DNA of 64,000 nt from Bin87 sp963663945 (GTDB lineage Bacteria > Chloroflexota > Dehalococcoidia > Lucifugimonadales > UBA3495). Below, one piece after another: positions 41,677-48,816 of the stretch. The position numbers and the translations under genes were made by a program. The stretch lies in NCBI GenBank assembly GCA_963663945.1, contig OY760687.1:3348001-3412000 (forward strand). The letters are read 5' to 3'. How positions within the stretch are numbered: the stretch's first letter is position 1; every line of letters begins with the position of its first letter. The notes beneath the pieces were generated by a model. That model did no database searches and was not told the DNA's origin. It was given only the letters and a program-made list of their open reading frames with translations.

Positions 41677-41921
41677 GATTCCAGGTATCTGAAAATGTCT
41701 TCTTCGCTGAACAGCCCAAGTCTCATCATACGAAGGTGCCAGCCTTCGTGAATCTTGGCCAGTTGCGCATCAAAATCAGCCTTACGGGCATCGCGCAGGG
41801 CTTTGGCAACGAAATCGTCCAGCGTCTGGCCATCCCGTTCCGCCATCTTCACAACGGCATCGGCCAGATCAACCGGTAGGGAAATAGCAATGGTCTTTGC
41901 TGCATTTGCAGTGGTAGTCAT
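41673..41921 (-). CDS. Ribbon-helix-helix antitoxin of the PIN module
   Basis: The 82-residue protein begins AKTIAISLPVDLADAVVKMA with a beta strand and two helices typical of CopG/MetJ DNA-binding domains; GQTLDDFVAKALRDARK continues the second helix. The C-terminal HEGWHLRMMRLGLFSEEDI probably covers the toxin. I start at the ATG at 41919-41921, preceded by AAGGGA; the frame is open 39 bases further. It should repress its own operon. It overlaps the toxin start by four bases. Confidence 0.87.
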   Translation of the reverse strand: MTTTANAAKTIAISLPVDLADAVVKMAERDGQTLDDFVAKALRDARKADFDAQLAKIHEGWHLRMMRLGLFSEEDIFRYLES

Positions 41922-41992
41922 GGTGATGTCCCTTTTGGCTCTCAATCCCTGCCGGTCCAATATAACTGTCGGTTTACAGGGCGGGAAGGATG

Positions 41993-42865
41993 CTACTTTA
42001 CGCCCACCTGCTCATTGTACCAGTCCAGGATGCCGCTGCCGGTCCAGAAGGAGACGCCGTCCAACTGCGTGATGTATTCCACCAGCCGGTGGAAATGCCC
42101 AATCCGGTGGGCAGCGCCCGTGATGTACGGGTGCATCGAGATGGCCATGACCCGGGCGTTGTCCTCGCCCTCGGCGAGCATGATCTCCAGCGAGTCCTTG
42201 GCCCGGCGGAACAACTCCGGAGCCGAGTGGTGCTGCACCAGGTAGATGGGGATGTCGTTCAGCTCCACCGTGTAGGGCAGCGCCACCAGCCGGCCCGACT
42301 TGACCAGCATCTCGTAGGGCTGGTCGTCATTGACCCAGTCGGCGACGTACTCGATGCCCTCCTCGGCCAGGACGTCCGGCGTGTGGTGGGTCTCAGCCAG
42401 GCCCGGGCCCATCCAGCCCCGGGGCGCGCTCCCGCTGAACTCGCGGATCACCTCGATGGTCTTGCGGATGGTGGCCCGCTCGTCGGGCTCCTTGTGCAGC
42501 ACCTGCTGGATGTAGCCGTGGCCCAGCAGTTCCCAGTCCAGGTCCAGGCAGGACTGCACCAGGTTCGGGTAAGCCTCGCACACCGCGGCGTTCAGGCTGA
42601 TGGTGCAGGGCAGGTTGTGCGCGGCCAGCGCCCGCTGCATCCGCCAGAAGCCCACCCGCATCCCGTAGTCGTACCAGGAGTAGTTGGGAATGTCGGGCGA
42701 CACGGCCGCGCCCTGGGGCGAGGGCAGCACCGTCCGCGCCATGGGCTGGTCGATGTCCCACTCCTCGACGTTGATGATGAACCAGACGGCGACCTTCGCA
42801 CCGTCGGGCAGGGTCAGCTTCGGCCGGTCGAAGATGGGCGAGAACTCGGCGCGGGGGTTGGGCAT
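41993..42865 (-). CDS. Polysaccharide deacetylase family protein (PuuE/allantoinase-like)
   Basis: The 290-residue protein is a NodB-fold hydrolase. It starts PKLTLPDGAKVAVWFIINVEEWD, has SWYDYGMRVGFWRMQRAL, LLGHGYIQQVL and GWMGPGLAETHHTPDVLAEEGI, then AISMHPYITGAAHR. These match the branch that includes allantoinase-like PuuE, in which parts of the metal site differ from chitin deacetylases (the NodB Asp-Asp pair is Glu-Glu here in VEEWD). The substrate may be a small amide or imide and not a polysaccharide. GGAGG precedes the ATG. The HbpS/GlcG gene lies upstream on the same strand. Confidence 0.9.
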   Translation of the reverse strand: MPNPRAEFSPIFDRPKLTLPDGAKVAVWFIINVEEWDIDQPMARTVLPSPQGAAVSPDIPNYSWYDYGMRVGFWRMQRALAAHNLPCTISLNAAVCEAYPNLVQSCLDLDWELLGHGYIQQVLHKEPDERATIRKTIEVIREFSGSAPRGWMGPGLAETHHTPDVLAEEGIEYVADWVNDDQPYEMLVKSGRLVALPYTVELNDIPIYLVQHHSAPELFRRAKDSLEIMLAEGEDNARVMAISMHPYITGAAHRIGHFHRLVEYITQLDGVSFWTGSGILDWYNEQVGVK

Positions 42866-42896
42866 GGGGACGAGCCTCCGGAGCGGTTATAGACGT

Positions 42897-42920
42897 AGGG
42901 GCGAATAATCATTCGCCCCT
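42897..42920. terminator. GGGGCG-type palindrome
   Basis: AGGGGCGAAT and ATTCGCCCCT form a near-perfect hairpin between the HbpS/GlcG-type gene and the deacetylase gene. The unit is almost the same as the palindrome at 51698-51727, which shows that this is a dispersed sequence family and not only a local terminator. Confidence 0.55.
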
Positions 42921-42939
42921 GCCAAGGATGGTGTGTCGG

Positions 42940-43359
42940 TTACAGCCCCAACGCCTGCGCGCCCAGCCGGGCCAGGTCCTCATCTTCCTGCGCGGAGAGG
43001 CCGCTGACGCCGATGGCTCCCAGCACCAGGTCGGTCTCGGGGTCTCGGACGACGACGGCGCCCTGCACGGCAACCAACTGCGGGTCGCCGAAGTCGGCGA
43101 TGTTGCGGTCCTCGTTCTTGAGGCGCTGGGCGTAGGCGTCGGAGTCGGAGCCGGACATGGCGGAGGTGTAGGCCTTGCTGACGGCCATGCGCTGGGGCAA
43201 GGCGCGGCAGTTGTCCATGCGGGCGTAGCTCAGCATCTTGGCGTCGCCGTCAACGATGGCGATGGCCAGCGGGCGGTCCGGTTCCTGCTGGGCCTTGTCC
43301 AGCATAGCGTTCATGGCGTTGCGGACCTGGCTCAAGCTCAGGGTGGGTCGGTTGTACAT
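42940..43359 (-). CDS. GlcG/HbpS family protein
   Basis: The 139-residue protein belongs to the GlcG/HbpS (DUF336) family: PTLSLSQVRNAMNAMLDKAQ, PLAIAIVDGDAKMLSYARMD, VSKAYTSAMSG and the late GAVVVRDPETDLVLGAIGVSG. Some relatives bind haem or cobalamin-like molecules (HbpS), while others occur in diol or glycolate gene clusters; the role here is open. No signal peptide is seen. GGAGG stands before the ATG. It lies 75 bp upstream of the deacetylase gene, separated by a palindrome. Confidence 0.9.
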   Translation of the reverse strand: MYNRPTLSLSQVRNAMNAMLDKAQQEPDRPLAIAIVDGDAKMLSYARMDNCRALPQRMAVSKAYTSAMSGSDSDAYAQRLKNEDRNIADFGDPQLVAVQGAVVVRDPETDLVLGAIGVSGLSAQEDEDLARLGAQALGL

Positions 43360-43497
43360 GGGAAGCCTCCGTGGAGTGCAATGCGACGGCGGGGAAGGAT
43401 GACGCCGGCATTCTACACGGGGGCGATGATGAGGGGCAACGAGAAGGGGGTGCCCACCGAAGGGGGTACAGACCGAAGCCTCATCCCAATCGAAGCC

Positions 43498-43779
43498 TCA
43501 TCCCAGACGACGACGCAATCGCTCGTAGATGTCGCCACGTTGTCCGACTATCAGAACCAGAACTATCAGGCGGCCACCATCAACGATGTAGCAGATTCGC
43601 CAGTCTCCAACTCGAATGCGCCAAACTTCATGGGAGGCACGGAGTTTTTGCGCCCGAGGCGGATATGGATCTTCTGCAAGAGCATCAATGGCCTCCGATA
43701 GCCGTCGGCGGATACGCGCGTCCCGGACGCTGCGGAGGTCCCTTAGCGCAGGTCGGGAGATGATGATTTGGTAGGTCAA
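43498..43779 (-). CDS. RelE/ParE family toxin
   Basis: The 93-residue protein is a typical RelE-fold toxin: TYQIIISRPALRDLRSVRDA, then IDALAEDPYPPRAQKLRASH, and EVWRIRVGDWRICYIVDGG with the basic strand that contacts mRNA on the ribosome. It starts with TTG at 43777-43779, overlapping the antitoxin stop. A 15-bp direct repeat (CGAAGCCTCATCCCA at 43473 and 43491) covers its stop codon, with no evident function. Confidence 0.92.
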   Translation of the reverse strand: MTYQIIISRPALRDLRSVRDARIRRRLSEAIDALAEDPYPPRAQKLRASHEVWRIRVGDWRICYIVDGGRLIVLVLIVGQRGDIYERLRRRLG

Positions 43780-44051
43780 ATTCCCAAGTCTGATTTAAGG
43801 TCGGTCCATTCCACCCCGCCGTGCGCCCGGTAGTCGGCCAGTGCGTCCAGTGCGTCCAGCAAATCAAGGCGTTCTTCCAGGGCTTCCAAAGCGGCCATGT
43901 CGGAAGTCGGAACCAGCACGGCTACCGTGCGGCCATCCTTCTCAACGGGAATGCGCTCGCCCGCGTTCTGAACTCGCTCGGAAATGTCGGACACGTCATG
44001 CGGTATACGCAGCGTCTCACCAGATTCTGATCCGTCAGCATGAGTTGTCAT
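43776..44051 (-). CDS. Phd/YefM-type antitoxin
   Basis: The 91-residue protein has the N-terminal DNA-binding fold of Phd/YefM antitoxins in its middle: DVSDISERVQNAGERIPVEK and DGRTVAVLVPTSDMAALEAL. The first 15 residues (THADGSESGETLR) are an extra polar segment. The C-terminal LDLLDALDALADYRAHGG and EWTDLKSDLGI would bind the toxin. It overlaps the RelE-type gene by four bases, forming a complete module, and should repress its own promoter. Confidence 0.88.
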   Translation of the reverse strand: MTTHADGSESGETLRIPHDVSDISERVQNAGERIPVEKDGRTVAVLVPTSDMAALEALEERLDLLDALDALADYRAHGGVEWTDLKSDLGI

Positions 44052-44140
44052 TGCCGCGCCACCTCTTGTGATGCTGTACCGTCAACGGTTAGTAACGCCA
44101 AATCCGCCACCATTCATGCATCCAGCGCTCATCGTCGTCC

Positions 44141-44512
44141 TCACCTTCGCGCGCTGCCCGGTACTGGCGCACTCGCTCTTGAAAACTTCTCGACAGTACT
44201 CGACAGTAAATGACCTTTTTCCAGGTTGCATTCCTTATGCAACAGGCAGAGATTGTCGATATCGGTTTCACCTCCGCTCGACGCAGGAACGATATGGTCA
44301 ATAGCCAGCTCTACCGGCCTAAGTTTCTGGCATTGGTCAGTGGCAGCGATAATCTCGTAATCTTCATTGGGCTTGTTGCACCACAGGCAAATATCGCCGT
44401 CGCGCGCTCGCAGCAGCTTCATAACCTCGTCCCTGTTCTGGGATAGCCAGTGCCTATCCTGATCGATGCGTTTGCGGTGCTGCCGCGTAAAATGTCGATG
44501 CATGTCAATCAT
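44141..44512 (-). CDS. HNH endonuclease
   Basis: The 123-residue protein has the HNH metal finger: ICLWCNKP with the first Cys pair, ELAIDHIVPASSGGETDIDN with the catalytic His, and LCLLHKECNLEKG with the second Cys/His group. It starts at an ATG (44510-44512) with GGAGG in front; the frame is open upstream, but that part looks like non-coding DNA. The basic N-terminus HRHFTRQHRKRIDQDRHWL may bind DNA. Lone HNH genes may be mobile-element remnants or defence nucleases. No partner gene is seen. Confidence 0.9.
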   Translation of the reverse strand: MIDMHRHFTRQHRKRIDQDRHWLSQNRDEVMKLLRARDGDICLWCNKPNEDYEIIAATDQCQKLRPVELAIDHIVPASSGGETDIDNLCLLHKECNLEKGHLLSSTVEKFSRASAPVPGSARR

Positions 44513-44773
44513 ACGGATGCCTCCGCCAGGATCGGCAGTTGCTGGCCATCGGTGGATGGCGCTTGGGTGGGACGCCGATAGTTGCTCAATCGGTAGTATC
44601 GGATATGCAGCCGGCGGTGAGTGGTCTGAGATGGTCATGCCCAGGTGAACGAAGTGGTTCAGCCGATCGTGGATGGAAATTGCGGGCCGGCAGGACCGAT
44701 CCAACAAGAAACGCCCCTCCCTAGTGTGCCGTTCCGATGAGAGGCGTGGAGGATTCTGTTGCTAATATTGTAT

Positions 44774-44841
44774 GGCAAACCGAGACGCGCATCAAACTTG
44801 CTCGTGCTCGGTTTGCCGCTGCCGGCCCGGTACGCTATACT
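44774..44841 (+). promoter_or_regulatory. Promoter and palindromic operator of the acyl-CoA dehydrogenase gene
   Basis: A perfect 11-bp inverted repeat, GGCAAACCGAG (44774-44784) and CTCGGTTTGCC (44807-44817), stands 64 bases before the coding start. Its right half overlaps a possible -35 box TTGCCG (44813-44818), followed 17 bases later by -10 TATACT (44836-44841). This arrangement suggests control by a dimeric repressor. The remaining part of the 368 bp gap from 44513 holds no gene. Confidence 0.55.
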
Positions 44842-44880
44842 CCCTGCGATCTCCCCAACATCGCCCCGGAGGGCCTACTT

Positions 44881-46020
44881 ATGGACATGGGACTCAGCGA
44901 GATTCAGCAGATGCTGAAGAACTCGGCGCGCGAATTTCTGGCGCAGGAATGCCCGCTCACCTTGGTGCGCGAACTCGAAAACGACCCGCGGGGCTTCAGC
45001 GAGGACCTGTGGCGGCAGGTGGCCAACCTCGGCTGGACGGGAATACCGTTCCCTGAGCAGTACGGCGGAACCGGCGGTTCCTTCCTGGACTTGGCCGTGC
45101 TGGTTGAAGAGATGGGCCGCGCCCTGCTGCCCGCTCCTTTCTTCGCCACCGTTGTGCTGGGCGGCCTCACCGTGCTGGACGCCGGCAGCGACGACCAGAA
45201 GCGCGACATCCTGACCGGCGTCTGCGCCGGCACCGTCCGCCTCACCCTGGCCCTCACCGAGCCGTCGGCCACCACCGAGGCCTGGGGGGTTGAGACCCAG
45301 GCCAGCGCGTCCGGCGACGGCTACAGCATCAGCGGCACCAAGCTGTTCGTGCCCGACGCCCACGCCGCCGACACCCTCATCGTCGCCGCCCGCACCATGC
45401 CCGCCGGCGACGATCCCGAGCAGGGCATCACCCTTTTCCTCGTCCCCTCCAACGCCGCCGGCATGGAGATCGAGCAGGTGGGCACCATCGGCAACGAGCG
45501 CCTCTGCGAGGTGCGCCTGAATAACGTGACCGTGGGTTCCGGCGCCGTGCTCGGATCCGTTGGCGAGGCCTGGCCGGTCATCGATCGCACGCTGGCCCGG
45601 GCCACCGCGGCCCACTGCGTGCAGATGGTGGGCGGCGCTGACGCCGTGGTCGAAATGACCGTCGAGTACGTCAAGCAGCGCACGCAGTTCGGCCGGCCCG
45701 TGGGCAGCTTCCAGGCCGTGCAGCACCACTGCTCCAACATGGCCACCGACGTCGAGGGCGCCCGCCACGTGGCCTACCAGGCGGCGTGGGCCCTGGCCGA
45801 GGGTCAGTCCGGCCGGCGCGAGGTCGCCATCGCCAAGGCCTGGTGCAGTGGAGCCTACCAGCGGGTCTGCTCCCTGGGCCACCAGTGCCACGGCGCCATC
45901 GGCTTCACCCAGGAGCACAACCTCCAACTCTACACCCGCCGCGCTAAGGTCCAGGAACTCTCCTACGGCAGCGTCCACGACCACAAGGAAGTGGCCCTGC
46001 AGGAGATTGAGGCTGGGTAG
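44881..46020 (+). CDS. Acyl-CoA dehydrogenase family protein
   Basis: FAD-dependent acyl-CoA dehydrogenases introduce a 2,3 double bond into acyl-CoA. The 379-residue chain has the usual domains: N-terminal helices (LSEIQQMLKNSAREFLAQEC), GWTGIPFPEQYGGTGGSFLD, the TLALTEPSATTEAW segment of the middle beta domain, and the C-terminal helices with TQFGRPVGSFQAVQHHCSNM and QCHGAIGFTQEHNLQLYTRR. The catalytic Glu of many members lies in the last part; its position is variable and I cannot fix it. I start at the ATG at 44881. A palindromic operator lies upstream. The chain length is unknown. Confidence 0.94.
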   Translation: MDMGLSEIQQMLKNSAREFLAQECPLTLVRELENDPRGFSEDLWRQVANLGWTGIPFPEQYGGTGGSFLDLAVLVEEMGRALLPAPFFATVVLGGLTVLDAGSDDQKRDILTGVCAGTVRLTLALTEPSATTEAWGVETQASASGDGYSISGTKLFVPDAHAADTLIVAARTMPAGDDPEQGITLFLVPSNAAGMEIEQVGTIGNERLCEVRLNNVTVGSGAVLGSVGEAWPVIDRTLARATAAHCVQMVGGADAVVEMTVEYVKQRTQFGRPVGSFQAVQHHCSNMATDVEGARHVAYQAAWALAEGQSGRREVAIAKAWCSGAYQRVCSLGHQCHGAIGFTQEHNLQLYTRRAKVQELSYGSVHDHKEVALQEIEAG

Positions 46021-46050
46021 CCGGTTGCAACGATACCGCCTCACTAGATG

Positions 46051-46148
46051 CGTCATACCGGCGAAAGCCGGTATCCAGAAGACCTGACACTCGCCCTGTT
46101 GGCCCATACAGCTCGTTGGTGGATTCCTGCTTTCGCGGGAATGACGGG
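46051..46148. repeat. Small element with hairpin ends (MITE-like)
   Basis: The left end GTCATACCGGCGAAAGCCGG and the inverse of the right end GTCATTCCCGCGAAAGCAGG are inverted copies, each also able to fold on itself. About 45 bp of unrelated sequence lie between. The unit at 16594-16624 is a single end. It separates the acyl-CoA dehydrogenase gene from the HIT gene. Confidence 0.65.
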
Positions 46149-46169
46149 GAACGATAAGGAGTAACTCCC

Positions 46170-46526
46170 ATGACCATGACCCCCGCCCGCAGTTCGCCCT
46201 TCGCCGCCATGGCCCGCGACCCGCTGCATCCCGACGTTATCTACCGGGACGAGCGCTGCTTCGTGGTGCGCGACATCAACCCCAAGGCGCCGGTGCACCT
46301 GCTGATCATCCCCAACATGCCCATCAACGGGCTGGATTACATCAGCCCCGCCATGGAGGCCACCATGGGCCACCTGTTCGTGGTCGCCGCCGAGATGGCT
46401 CGCCGCGAGGGCGTAACCATCAGCGGCTACCGGCTGGTGGTCAACAACGGCGAGGACGCCGGCCAGACCATCGCCTGGCCCCACATGCACCTGCTGGGCG
46501 GCCGCGCCCTGGGAGACATGGGCTGA
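46170..46526 (+). CDS. HIT family protein with an altered histidine triad
   Basis: Histidine-triad proteins hydrolyse nucleotide phosphoramidates. The 118-residue protein has the Hint-type start VIYRDERCFVVRDINPKAPVH and LLIIPNMPINGLDYI, then YRLVVNNGEDAGQTI and the end WPHMHLLGGR. In the family this end reads H-x-H-x-H; here the first His is Trp, while the second (the catalytic one in Hint1) and the third are kept. The N-terminal Cys pair of zinc-binding members is absent. AAGGAG precedes the ATG. The next gene starts six bases after the stop. Confidence 0.9.
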   Translation: MTMTPARSSPFAAMARDPLHPDVIYRDERCFVVRDINPKAPVHLLIIPNMPINGLDYISPAMEATMGHLFVVAAEMARREGVTISGYRLVVNNGEDAGQTIAWPHMHLLGGRALGDMG

Positions 46527-46531
46527 CCTCA

Positions 46532-46933
46532 ATGGGCGACTTCATGGCCGAAATCCACATCGGGAACATCACCGGGGGCGATACGCGCCCGGTGACTGCT
46601 CTGGTGGACACCGGCGCCACCGAATCCGCTTTTCCGGCGGACCTGCTGGAGCGTCTGCATGTCCCGGCGACGGAACGGCCGATGGACTACGTCCTCGCCG
46701 ACGGAACCATCCTGCGGTGTCCGCGCGGGTACGCTCGCATCGCAATAACCGTTCGGTCCGGTGAGACTTTCAGCAGCATCTGTCCGGTCGCTTTCTGGCC
46801 CGATGAAAGTGGGCAATGCGTCGGCGCGACCACGCTGCAGATCCTGACCCTGGCGGTTGATCCCGTCAACGAAGAGTTGGCCCCCGTTTCGGCTCTCAGA
46901 CGGGGCTGGGCCGGAGATATCCCGGTGCAGTGA
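46532..46933 (+). CDS. Retropepsin-like aspartic protease domain protein
   Basis: The 133-residue protein contains TALVDTGATESAFPADLLERL, the DTGA active-site loop of clan AA aspartic proteases, early in the chain, and PVAFWPDESGQCVGATTLQIL late, matching the second half of a single retropepsin monomer. The active enzyme would be a homodimer, or the fold may have another use; small bacterial proteins of this kind are mostly uncharacterised. An internal ATG at 46544 is an alternative start. It is six bases downstream of the HIT gene and likely in the same transcript. Confidence 0.85.
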   Translation: MGDFMAEIHIGNITGGDTRPVTALVDTGATESAFPADLLERLHVPATERPMDYVLADGTILRCPRGYARIAITVRSGETFSSICPVAFWPDESGQCVGATTLQILTLAVDPVNEELAPVSALRRGWAGDIPVQ

Positions 46934-46969
46934 TGACTGTGCCCTGCATCAAGTGAGGACGGCTACTCC

Positions 46970-47572
46970 ATGACCACCATCGAAATCTCCGACCGCGTGG
47001 TCGATCGCATTCACCGCCGGATCCGCCGCCTCCCGCCCGGGCTCCAGGAACACTGCCAGCGTGTGGAGCAGATCGCCCGGGACCTGGCCGAGCGCCACGG
47101 GCAGGACGTGGAAGCCGTCGGCCTGACCGGCCTGGCCCACGACGCCACCAAGCACTTCTCCGGCCTGGAGAACCTCCTCCGCATGGAGGAATATGACCTG
47201 CCTCCCGTCACCGAGTTCGAACGCCGGAACCCGGCGATCCTGCACGGCATGGTGGGCGCCGAGCTGCTCAAGCGCGAGGACGGCCTGGGCCACCCGCAGC
47301 TGTACAATGCGGTGTACTGGCATACCACCGGCGACCCCGCCGGCGGCGACCCCATCGCCCACATCGTATTCCTCGCCGACAAACTGGACCCGGCCAAGGT
47401 CAAGCGCTACCCCTGGCAGGGCGAGCTGAAGGAACTGGCCGAGAATGACCTGCCCGCCGCCATGACCATGTTCCTCACGAGGAACGTCGTCCGGATGCTG
47501 GAGAAAGGTTCGGCGGTACACCCCGCAGCGATTGAAGCACGCAACACCTTGCTGCTGTCGGAAGCATCGTAG
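46970..47572 (+). CDS. HD-domain phosphohydrolase, YqeK-like (Ap4A hydrolase)
   Basis: YqeK proteins symmetrically cleave diadenosine tetraphosphate. The 200-residue protein has the metal ligands in order: His28 in LQEHCQRVEQIA, His57-Asp58 in GLAHDATKHFSG, His in AILHGMVGAELL, His in VYWHTTGDPAGG and the Asp in VFLADKLDP. The helix NLPRGVxL-like part is less clear. Such genes often stand next to nadD, but here nadD is 7 kb away. It follows the HIT and retropepsin-like genes on the same strand; HIT and YqeK proteins both act on nucleotide polyphosphates or phosphoramidates, which may explain their proximity. Confidence 0.9.
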   Translation: MTTIEISDRVVDRIHRRIRRLPPGLQEHCQRVEQIARDLAERHGQDVEAVGLTGLAHDATKHFSGLENLLRMEEYDLPPVTEFERRNPAILHGMVGAELLKREDGLGHPQLYNAVYWHTTGDPAGGDPIAHIVFLADKLDPAKVKRYPWQGELKELAENDLPAAMTMFLTRNVVRMLEKGSAVHPAAIEARNTLLLSEAS

Positions 47573-47614
47573 CTCACGGTATAATTGCTCTTACTACAAA
47601 TTTAGAGGAATACC

Positions 47615-47905
47615 ATGGAATACGATGTTGTTGTCTGGCTGGATGACCTATCCGACGGTTCCAAGTGCTACGCTGCAGTTTGCCCGGCTATTGTCTACGC
47701 CCATGGACAGGGCGATACTGAGGAAGAAGCTTTGGCCGAAGCAGCGAACGCAATGGCCGGTTTTCTGGAACGGGTGCCCGGCAGGGTGAAGACGGGCCAG
47801 GCTGCTCAGGACGAGTTGTCGGAAAAACTCGCTGATTTGGCCTCGGAAGGCATCGACCATTGGGTGCGTAAGGTTGCACCCGCTGTTGCGCCGACGCTCG
47901 CATAA
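47615..47905 (+). CDS. HicB-like antitoxin, copy 1
   Basis: The 96-residue protein starts MEYDVVVWLDDLSDGSKCYA and AVCPAIVYAHGQGDTEEEAL, the partial RNase-H-like fold of HicB antitoxins, with AEAANAMAGFLERVPGRVKT after. A short DNA-binding tail is not evident. AGAGGAAT precedes the ATG. The toxin gene begins two bases after its stop. A second, clearly related pair follows at 48228-48808. Confidence 0.82.
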   Translation: MEYDVVVWLDDLSDGSKCYAAVCPAIVYAHGQGDTEEEALAEAANAMAGFLERVPGRVKTGQAAQDELSEKLADLASEGIDHWVRKVAPAVAPTLA

Positions 47906-47907
47906 GG

Positions 47908-48210
47908 ATGGTCAGGATAGCCAATGTCAAGACCCGAGAATTACTCCGTTTGCTGCGGAGGATGAGGTTCGTTCAGGACAACCGTGACCACATTTATTTT
48001 TACCATGAATGGTTGATCACGAGCGAGGGTAGGTTGTGGACGCAAGTTTCTCATGGTGACAGGGAGATTGGCGCCGGACTGATGGGAGACATCGCCATCA
48101 AGCAAATGAAGATGAACAGCGCCGACGAGTTTCGCGCCGCCCTCCGCGGTAACATACCCCGACGCTACCTCGACCCCGACGCGCCGTGGGACGGCCAGCC
48201 CCTGGACTAG
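47908..48210 (+). CDS. HicA-like toxin, copy 1
   Basis: The 100-residue protein has the start RIANVKTRELLRLLRRMRFV and NRDHIYFYHEWL, similar to the double-stranded RNA-binding-like fold of HicA, in which a conserved His of the G-S-H-x-x-Y segment is catalytic (here N-R-D-H-x-Y). It is longer than common HicA toxins because of a C-terminal tail, SADEFRAALRGNIPRRYLD and PDAPWDGQPLD. The tail is repeated almost unchanged in copy 2. It should act as an mRNA interferase held by the upstream HicB-like protein. Confidence 0.8.
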   Translation: MVRIANVKTRELLRLLRRMRFVQDNRDHIYFYHEWLITSEGRLWTQVSHGDREIGAGLMGDIAIKQMKMNSADEFRAALRGNIPRRYLDPDAPWDGQPLD

Positions 48211-48227
48211 ATCGAAGGATCGCAAGA

Positions 48228-48518
48228 ATGGAGTACGATGTTGTTGTGTGGCGCGATACGCTGTCGGACGGGTCGATTTGCTACGCCGCCATCTGCCCAG
48301 CGGTCGACCGCGCTCATGGCCAGGGAGATACCGACGCTGAGGCTCTGGTTGATGTTGCAGATAGCATGGCGATCTACCTGGACCATAAGCCGGAGAGATA
48401 TATCACTGGACAGGCTGCGAAGGAGGCAGTGTCCAAGCTTATGGCTGAACTCACGGCCGATGGCGTCGCGCCCTGGACATCCCCGGTCGTTCCCGCCCGC
48501 AATCAAGTGCCGGCCTAG
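48228..48518 (+). CDS. HicB-like antitoxin, copy 2
   Basis: The 96-residue protein matches copy 1 in MEYDVVVWRDTLSDGSICYA, AICPAV and AHGQGDTDAEAL but differs in its second half (DSMAIYLDHKPERYITG). It starts at the ATG at 48228 with AAGGA upstream; the frame is open further up, into copy 1's toxin gene. The toxin gene follows after two bases, as in copy 1. Divergence in the toxin-facing part suggests that the two modules may not cross-neutralise. Confidence 0.82.
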   Translation: MEYDVVVWRDTLSDGSICYAAICPAVDRAHGQGDTDAEALVDVADSMAIYLDHKPERYITGQAAKEAVSKLMAELTADGVAPWTSPVVPARNQVPA

Positions 48519-48520
48519 CG

Positions 48521-48808
48521 ATGGTCCGAATTGCTAACGTCAAGTCCCGCGAAATTCTGCGCCTGCTTCGCAGAATGGGATTTGTCCAAAGCAATCGGGA
48601 TCACTTTTATTTCTATCACGCCTGGTTGAACCTGCGCACAAAAATATCCCATGGAGATAAAGACATCAACGCATTGCCGATAGGCAAGATAGCTATAGAT
48701 GACCTGAAGATGAACAGTGCCGAAGAATTTCGCGCCGCCCTCCGCGGCGACATACCCCGACGCTACCTCGACCCGGACGCGCCGTGGGACGGCCAGCCCC
48801 TGGACTAG
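48521..48808 (+). CDS. HicA-like toxin, copy 2
   Basis: The 95-residue protein starts MVRIANVKSREILRLLRRMG and NRDHFYFYHAWLN, with the same His environment as copy 1. The middle part (LRTKISHGDKDINALPIGKI) is shorter and different, while the end SAEEFRAALRGDIPRRYLD is nearly identical to copy 1, including the DNA. Conserved ends with a divergent centre point to tandem duplication with later recombination. The candidate selenoprotein gene begins eight bases after its stop. Confidence 0.8.
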   Translation: MVRIANVKSREILRLLRRMGFVQSNRDHFYFYHAWLNLRTKISHGDKDINALPIGKIAIDDLKMNSAEEFRAALRGDIPRRYLDPDAPWDGQPLD

Positions 48809-48816
48809 TGAACAAT

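Noticed and set aside
43473..43505. Two CGAAGCCTCATCCCA copies, 18 bp apart
   Set aside because: Only two copies, partly coding for the end of the RelE-type toxin; too little to call a repeat element.
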